From an uncultured Bacilli bacterium (GTDB taxonomy: Bacteria > Bacillota_I > Bacilli_A > RF39 > UBA660): a DNA stretch of 64,000 nucleotides. Position 1 is the stretch's first letter. Every line of letters begins with the position of its first letter. Positions 1 through 8,718 of the stretch are shown in pieces. A program made the translations under genes and the position numbers. The notes beneath the pieces are model-generated. The model was not told the origin of the DNA and did no database searches. It worked only from the letters and a program-made list of their open reading frames with translations. Location of the stretch: positions 1-64,000 of the forward strand of contig CALVRC010000007.1 of assembly GCA_944358445.1 (NCBI GenBank), read 5' to 3'.

Positions 1-99
1 TATTTTTTCATATTTATCCCTCATCAAATTATACTCTTTTGATTAAAAAATATTCCAAAAAAAGAAAAAATATTATATAATTATTTAGAGGTGATAATC

Positions 100-189
100 G
101 TGAATCCTAAAGTTCAAAAAATTGCAGTATGGATTATGCTTATTGGTATAATTGCATTCTTTATAGCTGGTTTATTTGTTTATGTATAA
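100..189 (+). CDS. Prli42/DUF4044-like membrane mini-protein (29 aa)
   Basis: A 29-codon gene starts at GTG (100) behind an AGAGGTGAT ribosome site (87-95) and ends at TAA (187-189), just before a terminator. The product starts MNPKVQKIAVWIML, followed by one hydrophobic segment of about 20 residues. A basic, amphipathic start followed by one transmembrane helix is typical of the DUF4044 family, which includes the Listeria stressosome anchor Prli42. I recognise it from the pattern (K-x-Q-K-I-x-V-W-I-M-L), not from a search. A -10-like TATAAT (76-81) would place the transcript start almost at the ribosome site. A stressosome role here is only a family-level suggestion, since no stressosome gene is in view. 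Confidence 0.7.
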   Translation: MNPKVQKIAVWIMLIGIIAFFIAGLFVYV

Positions 190-190
190 A

Positions 191-222
191 AAGCGTTTAC
201 TTATAGTTTAAGTAGACGCTTT
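191..222. terminator. Bidirectional terminator
   Basis: The inverted repeat AAGCGTTTACTTA / TAAGTAGACGCTT has a 5-base loop and A and T runs on its two sides. It lies between the mini-protein gene and the convergent SGNH hydrolase gene. Confidence 0.8.
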
Positions 223-1102
223 AAAATTTTACACACTCATTAATAATATAATTTAAAATAATTTCATCAGTTTTCTTATCGTAATGTAATCCATCATATG
301 TTTCAAAATCCAATGAATTATAAGAATCACAATAATATAAATTATCAATTTCACTATCATCGATTTTTTTCTTCAAATAACTATTATATTTTTTAATGCT
401 TTTATTGCTTCTTTTATTATCAGTTATTTTTTTCTTAATAACTTTTTCATCCAATGGATTCACACTAAGTAAATAAAAATTAACATTTGGATATTCATTA
501 ATAAGTTTTTCATAAGCATTAAAGTAATCATCAGCTAAATCTTCTTCATTATAATCTTTCTTTAGCCAATTCAAATCATTAACTCCCATATTAATAACTA
601 CATTATATTTAAAATCATCATCAATAATTGTTTCAACTTTTTTAACAGCTGTATCTTCAAACCAATCTAGATGAGTGCTACTTTTTGCTACAAACTCCAT
701 ATTAAATGGTTTCTCTATTTCTTTATTATCATCAATAAGTTCCATCCTAGAATCTCCAACAACAATAATTTTATTTGCCTTTATTAAACTTGTATTAAAA
801 TTTAGATTTCTTAAAGTTTTAGAATATATATTCTCATGATATTTACTAGAACATCCATTAAATGATTTAGTATTTAAAATCCAAACAAACAAAAAAACAA
901 AAAAACCAGTAAATAAACCCAAAGACAAAATAGCTAAAAATCGTTTAAAATCATTATTTTTAAATTTTTGTAAAAATTCATCTTTTTGAACAAGAAAAAA
1001 CAAAACAATGAAAAATAGAATAACAAATAAACACAAAATATCAAAATACTTTGTGTGGGTGATATAAAATAAAAAATTGTCTTCACAAAATTTTAAAATC
1101 AT
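221..1102 (-). CDS. Membrane-anchored SGNH/GDSL hydrolase
   Basis: The 293-residue protein has two N-terminal hydrophobic segments (about residues 20-37 and 53-74) followed by an extracytoplasmic SGNH-type domain. Block I is VVGDSRMEL (nucleophile Ser), followed by a GVND block, and the catalytic Asp/His pair is in DGLHYD near the C-terminus. These are the marks of SGNH esterases, which add or remove acyl or acetyl groups on surface glycans. The ATG at 1102 has GGTGG four bases upstream. It faces spoIVB and is near the polysaccharide locus, so decoration of a surface polymer is the likely role, but the substrate cannot be read from sequence. Confidence 0.75.
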   Translation of the reverse strand: MILKFCEDNFLFYITHTKYFDILCLFVILFFIVLFFLVQKDEFLQKFKNNDFKRFLAILSLGLFTGFFVFLFVWILNTKSFNGCSSKYHENIYSKTLRNLNFNTSLIKANKIIVVGDSRMELIDDNKEIEKPFNMEFVAKSSTHLDWFEDTAVKKVETIIDDDFKYNVVINMGVNDLNWLKKDYNEEDLADDYFNAYEKLINEYPNVNFYLLSVNPLDEKVIKKKITDNKRSNKSIKKYNSYLKKKIDDSEIDNLYYCDSYNSLDFETYDGLHYDKKTDEIILNYIINECVKF

Positions 1103-1166
1103 AGAACCACCATAAATATATTACCACATTTACAAAATAAATAAAATATTTTCCATAAAATACTAC

Positions 1167-1195
1167 TTGTATTTTATTATCTTTATTCCATAATA
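1167..1195 (+). promoter_or_regulatory. Forespore-type (SigG/SigF-like) promoter of spoIVB
   Basis: The -10-like CATAATA at 1189-1195 matches the SigG -10 pattern (CATnnTA). It is preceded after 17 bases by TTGTA, a partial match to the -35 pattern GyATA. The spoIVB start is 36 bases further on. SpoIVB is a forespore gene in Bacillus, and the same CATAATA occurs upstream of spoVAC in this window. Confidence 0.45.
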
Positions 1196-1230
1196 ATAAT
1201 GTAGTCTGATTTAAATTAGGAGATGATTCT

Positions 1231-2223
1231 TTGCTTATTAAAAAATTAAAAAAATCAATCTTCTTGCTTATACTTTTCCTTTTTATTATACCAATAAATG
1301 TATTTGCCTATTCAGATAAAATAATAGTTGGAGGGCAAAATATTGGTATAACCTTAAACTCAAAAGGTATTTTAATTGTTGGAACATATGAAGTAAAAAA
1401 AGCATCTCCTGCTAAAGAAGCTGGTTTAAAAACAGGAGACATTATCACAGAAATAAATGGTAATAAAGTTTCAACAATTGAAGAAATGGCAACTCAAATC
1501 AATAAAGTTCAAGATAACAAAATAAATATAAGTTATTTAAGAAATAACAAAGAAAAAGAAACCATTTTAAATTTATATAAAGATGAAAATAATATCTATA
1601 AAACTGGACTTTATGTTAAAGATAGCGTAACAGGTATTGGAACATTAACTTTTATTGATCCAAACACAAAAAAATTTGGAGCTTTAGGTCATGAAATTCA
1701 AGAACAAACAACAGGACAGATATTTGAAGTTGAAGATGGTACAATATTCACCTCTAAAGTAACTGGAGTCTTACCAAGCACTGATGGATCACCGGGTGAA
1801 AAAAAGGCCGAATATGATAAAACAAATACCACAGGTAATGTAGAAGAAAATACAACCCAGGGAATCTTTGGTGAATATACAGCTGAAATCAAGAATAATA
1901 AAACCTATAAAGTAGCTAAACCAAATGAAATAAAAAAAGGAAAAGCAAAAATTCTAACCGTTTTAAATGGTACCGAAGTAAAAGAATATGAAATAAATAT
2001 TACAAGCCTTAACAAGGAAAAACAAAAAAACAAAAATTTTATATTTGAAATAACTGACAAAAATCTATTAAATAAAACAAACGGAATTATTCAAGGAATG
2101 AGTGGTTCCCCTATTATTCAAGGAGACAAAATAATAGGTGCAGTAACTCATGTAGTAATTAATAATCCTCATAAAGGTTATGGTATCTTTATAACAAACA
2201 TGTTAGAAGAAGCAGAAAATTAA
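1231..2223 (+). CDS. spoIVB: SpoIVB sporulation signalling serine peptidase (family S55)
   Basis: The gene starts at TTG (1231) with TAGGAGA eight bases upstream and encodes 330 residues. Order: an N-terminal membrane/signal segment (about 8-26), a PDZ domain (about 55-115, with the usual AGLKTGDIITEING block), then the S55 peptidase domain. The catalytic His is in FGALGHEI and the Ser in GMSGSPII, and the family tail AVTHVVINNPHKGYGIF is present. In Bacillus SpoIVB is secreted from the forespore and cleaves SpoIVFA to trigger SigK activation in the mother cell. It is shorter than the Bacillus enzyme (about 425 residues), mostly in the region before the PDZ domain. It stands alone, with a forespore-like promoter and its own terminator. 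Confidence 0.95.
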   Translation: MLIKKLKKSIFLLILFLFIIPINVFAYSDKIIVGGQNIGITLNSKGILIVGTYEVKKASPAKEAGLKTGDIITEINGNKVSTIEEMATQINKVQDNKINISYLRNNKEKETILNLYKDENNIYKTGLYVKDSVTGIGTLTFIDPNTKKFGALGHEIQEQTTGQIFEVEDGTIFTSKVTGVLPSTDGSPGEKKAEYDKTNTTGNVEENTTQGIFGEYTAEIKNNKTYKVAKPNEIKKGKAKILTVLNGTEVKEYEINITSLNKEKQKNKNFIFEITDKNLLNKTNGIIQGMSGSPIIQGDKIIGAVTHVVINNPHKGYGIFITNMLEEAEN

Positions 2224-2250
2224 AAAGGTTATCTAAAATAACCTTTTTAT
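2224..2250. terminator. Terminator between spoIVB and the acyltransferase gene
   Basis: AAAAGGTTAT and ATAACCTTTT pair around a short loop and are followed by Ts. The A-rich left side lets it also serve the convergent minus-strand gene. Confidence 0.8.
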
Positions 2251-3353
2251 ATACCTTTAATATAATTTAAAACTTTGTCTCTACACCTTATATATATTTT
2301 TCTATTTTTAACAAAATTAAATACTTTTTGCCTTACAAATTCAATTATTATACAACCCACAAATATAATAACTACAGCAAATAGAATTTTAGGAATAATG
2401 GAATATGAAGTAATTAATTTATCATTATTAATATCCAACCAGTAATATAAATGAGCTCTTATAATTCGATTATCATGAACCAAATAAACACCAAAAACTA
2501 ATGAAGCAATAAAGTTAATTGTTTTACTTTTTATATTTAAAGTACTGAACCACAAAAAATAACAAATAGACATACATATTACAAAAGGTGCACTATATGT
2601 TTGAAATGATGTTTTAAATATACTACCTATTTTTGTTAACAAAGAATTATTAAAGCTTAAAGCTCCTAGCCCAAGCCAATAAACAACAAAATGCAGTAAA
2701 CTAAAACAAATAAATCCCAAAAGAAAAATAATTTGTAATTTGTTTTTTGAATAATTTTTAAAATGAAAATTTTCACTAATAGAGTATTTTTTTAAATAAG
2801 CCCCTATAAAATATAACATAATAAAATTAACTAATGTAAGTCCCCTATTAACAATCGATTCTTGATTTGTAATGAAAGGAATAAAACTAAAAAGAAACAA
2901 AAGTATAATAATGAGTCTTTTATGTTCTTTTTGATTCAAATTACTAATTAACCTATTTAAAAAAGGTGAGAGTAAATATAAACACAAATAACAAACGACA
3001 TACCAATATGCATTATAAAATGGTGATAAATAATTTACTAAATCCATTTTAGAAAAAGTCTCTAAACCTGTAAAAAAAGCAATTAAAACAATCACAATTT
3101 GATAAAACCAAGCCTGATTAAAGGATTTAAAAAACTTTTTCCAAGAAAAATCTTTATTATAATTAAAATAACCAGCAAGTAATACAAACGAATTAACATG
3201 TACTAAAATGAATGACATTACCAAAGTAAAAAATAAATGTAAAACGCCAGTAGTATTTTCCATTATTCCTCCATGTACTAAAATATGAGAAATAATAATA
3301 AATATCATTGATGAAATTCGCATAAGTTCAAAATTTGACTGTCTAACTTTCAT
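2247..3353 (-). CDS. Acyltransferase-3 family membrane protein
   Basis: A polytopic protein (368 residues from the chosen start) with about ten hydrophobic segments. The N-terminus, KVRQSNFELMRISSM, followed by a His in helix 1 (IISHIL), is the usual start of acyltransferase family 3 (OafA/YrhL/WecH group), which O-acylates sugars at the membrane. I chose the ATG at 3353 because AGGAG lies seven bases upstream. An in-frame ATG at 3398 overlaps the -10 box of a good promoter and has no ribosome site. It is the last gene of the minus-strand glycan region and probably modifies the polymer made by the genes upstream. Confidence 0.8.
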   Translation of the reverse strand: MKVRQSNFELMRISSMIFIIISHILVHGGIMENTTGVLHLFFTLVMSFILVHVNSFVLLAGYFNYNKDFSWKKFFKSFNQAWFYQIVIVLIAFFTGLETFSKMDLVNYLSPFYNAYWYVVCYLCLYLLSPFLNRLISNLNQKEHKRLIIILLFLFSFIPFITNQESIVNRGLTLVNFIMLYFIGAYLKKYSISENFHFKNYSKNKLQIIFLLGFICFSLLHFVVYWLGLGALSFNNSLLTKIGSIFKTSFQTYSAPFVICMSICYFLWFSTLNIKSKTINFIASLVFGVYLVHDNRIIRAHLYYWLDINNDKLITSYSIIPKILFAVVIIFVGCIIIEFVRQKVFNFVKNRKIYIRCRDKVLNYIKGI

Positions 3354-3396
3354 ATGAAGACTCCTAACTAAAGTTGCCCATTTATTCTTTATAACC

Positions 3397-3426
3397 ATTA
3401 TATAATAAAGAAAAAATCAAAGTCAA
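3397..3426 (-). promoter_or_regulatory. SigA-type promoter of the acyltransferase gene
   Basis: Reading the minus strand, TTGACT (3421-3426), 18 bases, then TATAAT (3397-3402). It lies 45 bases before the ATG at 3353, so the acyltransferase is transcribed separately from the glycan genes upstream. Confidence 0.65.
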
Positions 3427-3552
3427 TAAAAAAATTTATAGTTTTTTAAGCATAATTATTAATTGGATTCATAAATATAATTATAAAAATTACACAAAAA
3501 TAATATTATCTTTTTTGCGACATTCTCAACACCAAAACATCACACATATAAT

Positions 3553-4398
3553 TTAAAAATAAATAGAACTAAAAACAAAAATAATATACAAAGCCCCTAA
3601 AACTAATAAAACCTTATCATGAGTAATTACTTCAATAGGATCACCAAAATTATCATCCTCTACATCCATACAGTATTTAAGTAAAATAACAATCACTAAA
3701 ATAATAGAATATTTGAAAAATTCATTATTAAATGCACTAACAGCCCATAATGAATAAAAAACTATAGTTAAAGCTAAAAACATATACATATTTTTATCCA
3801 AAAAATCCTTATTATAACTTCTTAAAACCTTACGAGAATTACTACCATTTTTTATAAGTTCATTTCTTCTTTTTCCCAAAGCCATATAAAAAGAGATAGA
3901 GAGTATTGTTAAAAATAACCAATTAGAAATTTCAATACCAAGCCCTACTCCACCATAAGTTACTCTAAGAACAAATCCCAAAGCCAGTATTGTAATATCA
4001 ACTAGTGGAATATTTTTTAATCCAAAACTATATCCTAAATTAATAATAAAATAAAGCAATAAGATTAACGAACTAAAATCAAATAAAAGATTAGCAAAAT
4101 ATAACAAACCAGTAATTAATAAAACCAGTATAATAATAGTAATAATAGCTTCCTTTTTAGAAATCTTACCACTCGCAAGTGGTCTATTTTTCTTTATAGG
4201 ATGTTTTCTATCACTTTCTATATCATTAATGTCATTAATAACATAAATAATACTGCTAGTAAAAGAAAAAGCAAAAAACATTATTATCACTTTAAATAAA
4301 ACATTAGAATCAAATAGCATACCACTAAAAATAGCCGGTAAAAAAACTAAAAAATTTTTCAAATAATGCTTTACTCTAATTAACTTTAAATATTCCAT
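3553..4398 (-). CDS. UbiA-family prenyltransferase, decaprenyl-phosphate phosphoribosyltransferase-like
   Basis: The 281-residue integral membrane protein (about eight or nine helices) belongs to the UbiA superfamily. The first Asp-rich motif reads YVINDINDIESDRKHP, followed by KNRPLASGKISKKEA. That HPxKKNRPLASG extension is characteristic of the subgroup that moves phosphoribose onto polyprenyl phosphate (the Rv3806c/DPPR synthase type). The ATG at 4398 has an AGAGAG site nine bases upstream; a TTG at 4407 is too close to it. In the surface-glycan context it would supply a polyprenyl-phosphate pentose donor. No phosphatase or epimerase partner is nearby, so the final sugar is unknown. Confidence 0.75.
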   Translation of the reverse strand: MEYLKLIRVKHYLKNFLVFLPAIFSGMLFDSNVLFKVIIMFFAFSFTSSIIYVINDINDIESDRKHPIKKNRPLASGKISKKEAIITIIILVLLITGLLYFANLLFDFSSLILLLYFIINLGYSFGLKNIPLVDITILALGFVLRVTYGGVGLGIEISNWLFLTILSISFYMALGKRRNELIKNGSNSRKVLRSYNKDFLDKNMYMFLALTIVFYSLWAVSAFNNEFFKYSIILVIVILLKYCMDVEDDNFGDPIEVITHDKVLLVLGALYIIFVFSSIYF

Positions 4399-4532
4399 AA
4401 TATCCAACTCTCTTTAAAGACAAATCATTTACTAAGAAAAATAATAACAAATATTAATTATAACAAAATAGTGGTAATAAATTTTATAACATCAAATACA
4501 ACACTGCCTTTCATTAAACTTCATAATTTAAT

Positions 4533-6245
4533 CTAATTATGGTTAAATTTTCTCTTTATATATTTATTTTTATATATTAAATATATAAAAATAAATAAAA
4601 CAGAACTGAAAGAAATAAAATTACATATCTTATCTAATTTAGTGCCAGTATAATTAACAATTAATGTTCCACTTTCAGCCAATGTCACTTCTATTAATCC
4701 ATTTTTGTTTTCCTTATAATCAATTTCTTTATGTTTATTATTAACAATAAAGTCAATATGATAACCTAAATAATATATTCTAGGCAATTCCAAAACAACC
4801 TCATCAGATTTTAATTCAATTTGAGCCTTTAAATACGGAACTTCATTAGCAATTAATTTAATATTAGCCTTACCCTTAGTAACCAAAATATCAGTACCTC
4901 TATTTTTTAGATAATTTTCGTTTTTTTTGGCATTTACAGGTAAATATTCATGTTGAGCCCCCATTCCCCACTCATCCATATCTGAAGGAAGATTTGGTGG
5001 AGCTAAATTTGCAGTTGGAATAGAATATATCCCAATTAACATAAGCAAAATTACACTAACAAAAGTTACAATTTTTTGTTGTGACTTAGGAAAAGCTAAA
5101 ATAATAAAACCAGCAATCACACTAAATCCCAAAATAACAAACGACAAAAGTCTCCATGGAAATTGAATCATTTGTAAAATACTTGGCATCTTATCCCACG
5201 GAAATATTGAAGATATTAAAATTATAAATATCAAACAAGTAAATAATAAAAATTTAATAAATGATTTCATATTCTTATTGGTAAATATTTTGTTATAATT
5301 AAATAATACATATAAAACAAAACAAATCATCACTATATTAAATCCGTAATGCATAAAATGTTTGCTATCAGTTCCTATAGACAAAAATTTATTAAAAAAC
5401 AAAGTTTCTGTTTGAATTGGGAAATCATTTATCATAGCTCCATCTTGAAAAACCACATAATCACCAAGAATTTTGTGTTCTAACATAGGTACATAAAAAG
5501 AACTAGCAATTAATAAAATTAATAAGCTGGATATAATTAAAGGAATAATACATTCTTTCGTTAAAACTTTTTTAAAATTAAATATTAAAAACAATATAAC
5601 AACAAACATGAAATATACTGCCATTACTAAATGAGAAAACATTAACCCAAGATATCCAATAATAAAATAAAGGAAAAATTTGTCTTTATTACCATATACC
5701 AATTCATATAAACCATTTAAAATAAGAGGCATAAAAATAAAAGTAAAAATTTCTGCAAATGCACATCTAACATAAATATCAGACAAAAAGTAAGGTGCAC
5801 ACATATAAGAAATTGCACTAATAAGACCAACATTCTTGTTGTTAGATATTTTTTTTACTAAAAAATACATCGTTAAACCGGAGAAAAATAAAACCATCAT
5901 CTTAACAAATTCCATTGTTTGTGGCAAATTAAGACCTATTATCTTCGTGAAAATAAAAGTATAAGCTGTAAATAAATGAGATAATATTGGATAAAAAATA
6001 TAAGTCCCATACCCTAGTCCAAACCCAGCAATATTAGTAATTTTAGAAAACGCAAAATCAAATAATGTTGGAGTTATATTGTTATCCAAAGATAAAATAT
6101 TAGCAATATGGAATGGATAATCATTACCCCAAGCAATTTTTTCAAATAAAGTAAAACTCATTAAAAAGAAAGAAACACCTAAAATTATAAAAATTTGAAC
6201 ATTATTTTTTAAAAAACCTTTTAAATTTATCAAAAAATTAGACAT
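4533..6245 (-). CDS. Polytopic GT-C-like membrane protein (PTPS-related family)
   Basis: About 570 residues with more than ten hydrophobic segments. After the first helix an acidic first-loop motif GNDYPFHIANI appears, as in lipid-linked-sugar-dependent GT-C transferases. The last 150 residues form a non-membrane domain (containing LPRIYYLGY), then a final helix. This layout matches the membrane family annotated as 6-pyruvoyl-tetrahydropterin synthase-related, which despite its name resembles glycosyltransferases or glycan translocation proteins. The ATG at 6245 is chosen for its GTAGGG site; an upstream in-frame TTG has none. It is probably cotranscribed with the GT2 gene upstream. Confidence 0.6.
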   Translation of the reverse strand: MSNFLINLKGFLKNNVQIFIILGVSFFLMSFTLFEKIAWGNDYPFHIANILSLDNNITPTLFDFAFSKITNIAGFGLGYGTYIFYPILSHLFTAYTFIFTKIIGLNLPQTMEFVKMMVLFFSGLTMYFLVKKISNNKNVGLISAISYMCAPYFLSDIYVRCAFAEIFTFIFMPLILNGLYELVYGNKDKFFLYFIIGYLGLMFSHLVMAVYFMFVVILFLIFNFKKVLTKECIIPLIISSLLILLIASSFYVPMLEHKILGDYVVFQDGAMINDFPIQTETLFFNKFLSIGTDSKHFMHYGFNIVMICFVLYVLFNYNKIFTNKNMKSFIKFLLFTCLIFIILISSIFPWDKMPSILQMIQFPWRLLSFVILGFSVIAGFIILAFPKSQQKIVTFVSVILLMLIGIYSIPTANLAPPNLPSDMDEWGMGAQHEYLPVNAKKNENYLKNRGTDILVTKGKANIKLIANEVPYLKAQIELKSDEVVLELPRIYYLGYHIDFIVNNKHKEIDYKENKNGLIEVTLAESGTLIVNYTGTKLDKICNFISFSSVLFIFIYLIYKNKYIKRKFNHN

Positions 6246-6302
6246 TACAATCCCTACTTTCAAAATAACATATTTTTCAAAAAACTATAAAAAAATTCCA
6301 TA

Positions 6303-7265
6303 TTATATTTTTCTATTTTCAATTAAATAAACAACATTAGCCAAAAATTTATTAAAATATTTCAAATATATATTCTTAAAACTCAATTGATTTATATATT
6401 TATTTTTTTTATAATTTGGAAATTTCTCCTTAACATTTTTCATAACTATATTTGTGGCTTTCACATATTGATTTTTATCAAAAATAGTAGCTCTTTTAAT
6501 AAAGGTTGCATAATTATAGCGAACATAACAATATTCAATCTCATCTTTATATTCATTGTAAATTCCATTCTTTTTATAGTAATCAACCAAACTGTTAAAA
6601 TTAGTAATATAATCATAAAGTTTTTGGCCATAACTATTTGATTCAGAATCAGGCCTTTGATAATAATAATAATATGTATTATTCACATAACCGATAGTAT
6701 TAATCGCAGGCATAACACGATATAAATACTCAACGTCTTCTGCAAATACCCCTTCAGTAAAAAATATTTGTTTTACTTTATTATATTTATAAATTTTATT
6801 CCATAAAACAGGATACATACGAATCATATATTTTTTTTTCTCTTGTAAAGAAAGTATATCACTATTTAAATCATGTATACCCTCCCAAGTTTTATTACCA
6901 TCAGTATACCTAAAATCGCATTCTACAATATCAAAATTTTTATCTTTTGCTTTATTATATAATGCTTCATACATATTTTCGGTTACAAAATCATCACTAT
7001 CTAAAAACCCGATATATTCTCCTCTAGCTTTTAATATACCAGAATTTCTTGCTCCCCCAGGTCCAGAATTAGTTTGATCAATTACAATAACTCTATTATC
7101 TTTTTTTTCATATTCTCTCAAAATTTCTAAAGATTTATCCTTAGAACCATCATTGACAAATATAAATTCAATATCCTTAAAAGTTTGATTTAATAAACTA
7201 TTAATTGTTTTTTCAATATGTTTTTCAGCATTATAAACTGGAATAACAACACTAACCTTGACCAT
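6303..7265 (-). CDS. GT2 family glycosyltransferase
   Basis: The protein (320 residues) starts VKVSVVIPVYNAEKHIEKT, the classic GT-A nucleotide-binding start, with FVNDGSKD and the metal-binding DxD in FLDSDD. The C-terminal half is variable and should choose the acceptor; it has no clear membrane helix, so it works at the cytoplasmic face. The ATG at 7265 has GAGGAG seven bases upstream. It overlaps the end of the polymerase gene by 14 bases, so the two are translationally coupled. Sugar donor unknown. Confidence 0.88.
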   Translation of the reverse strand: MVKVSVVIPVYNAEKHIEKTINSLLNQTFKDIEFIFVNDGSKDKSLEILREYEKKDNRVIVIDQTNSGPGGARNSGILKARGEYIGFLDSDDFVTENMYEALYNKAKDKNFDIVECDFRYTDGNKTWEGIHDLNSDILSLQEKKKYMIRMYPVLWNKIYKYNKVKQIFFTEGVFAEDVEYLYRVMPAINTIGYVNNTYYYYYQRPDSESNSYGQKLYDYITNFNSLVDYYKKNGIYNEYKDEIEYCYVRYNYATFIKRATIFDKNQYVKATNIVMKNVKEKFPNYKKNKYINQLSFKNIYLKYFNKFLANVVYLIENRKI

Positions 7266-8718
7266 ATTCACTCTCCTCTTTACATTCACATAAAATATAT
7301 CCACCAATAAATCCTAAATAAAGAGAAATAATAAGTTCATCAACAATATGACCACTAAAATATGAAACTCCAAGAGGCAAAACAAGCATAACCAAAATAG
7401 TGGCTGTAAATAAATCAAATTTTTTATTCTTAACATACTTAAATAAACCATATACAGCAATTAAAACATAAGGAAGAAGCAATAAAATAATTCCTAATAT
7501 TCCAATTGTATAAAAATGAACCACAAAATCTTTTTCCAAATACAAATAAGCATTAATAAATCTACTATAACCTAAACCAAATAAACTACGTGGAAAATTT
7601 TCATAGGTTTTTCCAACATCATAAGTAATTAAAGTTTGAGCATTTCTATTTCCAACCCTTTTAGTTGGAGCAACATCATCTAAAACATATTTCCAAAAAT
7701 CTTTATGATCTTTATATGGATATATTTCTTTATAATATTCCTCATTCATACCTATATAACCAAGCATTTTTATTGTTGGTACATCTTCATCACGCATTTT
7801 TTGAAGCTCTTCTTCACTGCTTTCATGATGATCTATATTAGCACTAACAATAGGAGCATTAAATGTTAAAAATATTCCAAATATCATTATTAAAAAGATT
7901 ATTAAAAATTTTTTCCATTCAAACTTTATATTTTTAATAATTAATGCAAAGAACAAAGATAAAATTATCATCATAATAAAAATTAAAAGCCAACCATAAG
8001 ATGCCACTCTTGTTCCAAGCATAATCATAGAAATAACAAGTAAAATTATAATTATAATTCTAGGTTTAGTTATCTTTTCGAATAAAGAATATACACAAAT
8101 AGGTAGTAAAATAAACATAAGGCCACTAATTTGATTAGCCGAATTAAACCATCCTTTACTAGCTAAATCTTGAGATCCATACTTATTGCTAAAAAACCAA
8201 TCAAATATATTTCCCTTTATAGTTCCTCCACCATATGAAGCTAAAGAAATCTCTAAAATATTAGAGCAAACAATAATTCCTGAAGTAATTAACCCTACTA
8301 TTAAAAATAATTTTATAAATTCATCTTTAGTAGGCTTTAAAAGATAAGTTAAATAAATAACTGCTATAGGAAGAAGCATTCTAATAATATAAAATAGTTC
8401 TGTAATAATGCTATAAGCAAATGTTGGATACCCACTATTATCAACTCCTGATGTAATCAAATAATGCAAAATAGTATAAATAATTATCAGTCCACCATAA
8501 ATATATATAATTTTCCTATTTTTCTTATTTTCCTTATTAAAAAATAAAATACAAAATAGAAAAGCAATAATAAGCATTCTAATAATAGTAGTTGGCGAAA
8601 AATGAAAAAAATTAATAATTTCATCAGTATATAGTAAATAACAATCTAATATAGGTTGTACAATTAAAAACACCAATAAAATCTTTTTCAAAAATGTATT
8701 ATCTTTTAACTTATTCAT
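7252..8718 (-). CDS. O-antigen ligase/polymerase-like membrane protein (Wzy candidate)
   Basis: The 488-residue protein has about twelve hydrophobic segments and one long extracytoplasmic loop (about residues 295-390) between the late helices, as in the O-antigen ligase/Wzy polymerase superfamily. The segment GWFNSANQISGLMFILLP fits the family block around helix 5 or 6. The start has AGGAGG nine bases upstream and overlaps the preceding GT4 gene by 8 bases. With the flippase at 22067-23593 it suggests a Wzx/Wzy-type pathway, in which lipid-linked repeat units are flipped and polymerised outside. Confidence 0.7.
   Translation of the reverse strand: MNKLKDNTFLKKILLVFLIVQPILDCYLLYTDEIINFFHFSPTTIIRMLIIAFLFCILFFNKENKKNRKIIYIYGGLIIIYTILHYLITSGVDNSGYPTFAYSIITELFYIIRMLLPIAVIYLTYLLKPTKDEFIKLFLIVGLITSGIIVCSNILEISLASYGGGTIKGNIFDWFFSNKYGSQDLASKGWFNSANQISGLMFILLPICVYSLFEKITKPRIIIIILLVISMIMLGTRVASYGWLLIFIMMIILSLFFALIIKNIKFEWKKFLIIFLIMIFGIFLTFNAPIVSANIDHHESSEEELQKMRDEDVPTIKMLGYIGMNEEYYKEIYPYKDHKDFWKYVLDDVAPTKRVGNRNAQTLITYDVGKTYENFPRSLFGLGYSRFINAYLYLEKDFVVHFYTIGILGIILLLLPYVLIAVYGLFKYVKNKKFDLFTATILVMLVLPLGVSYFSGHIVDELIISLYLGFIGGYILCECKEESEYGQG

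Noticed and set aside
3354-3398. Longer acyltransferase start at 3398
   Set aside because: That ATG overlaps the -10 box of the promoter, so it could not be transcribed, and it lacks a ribosome site.
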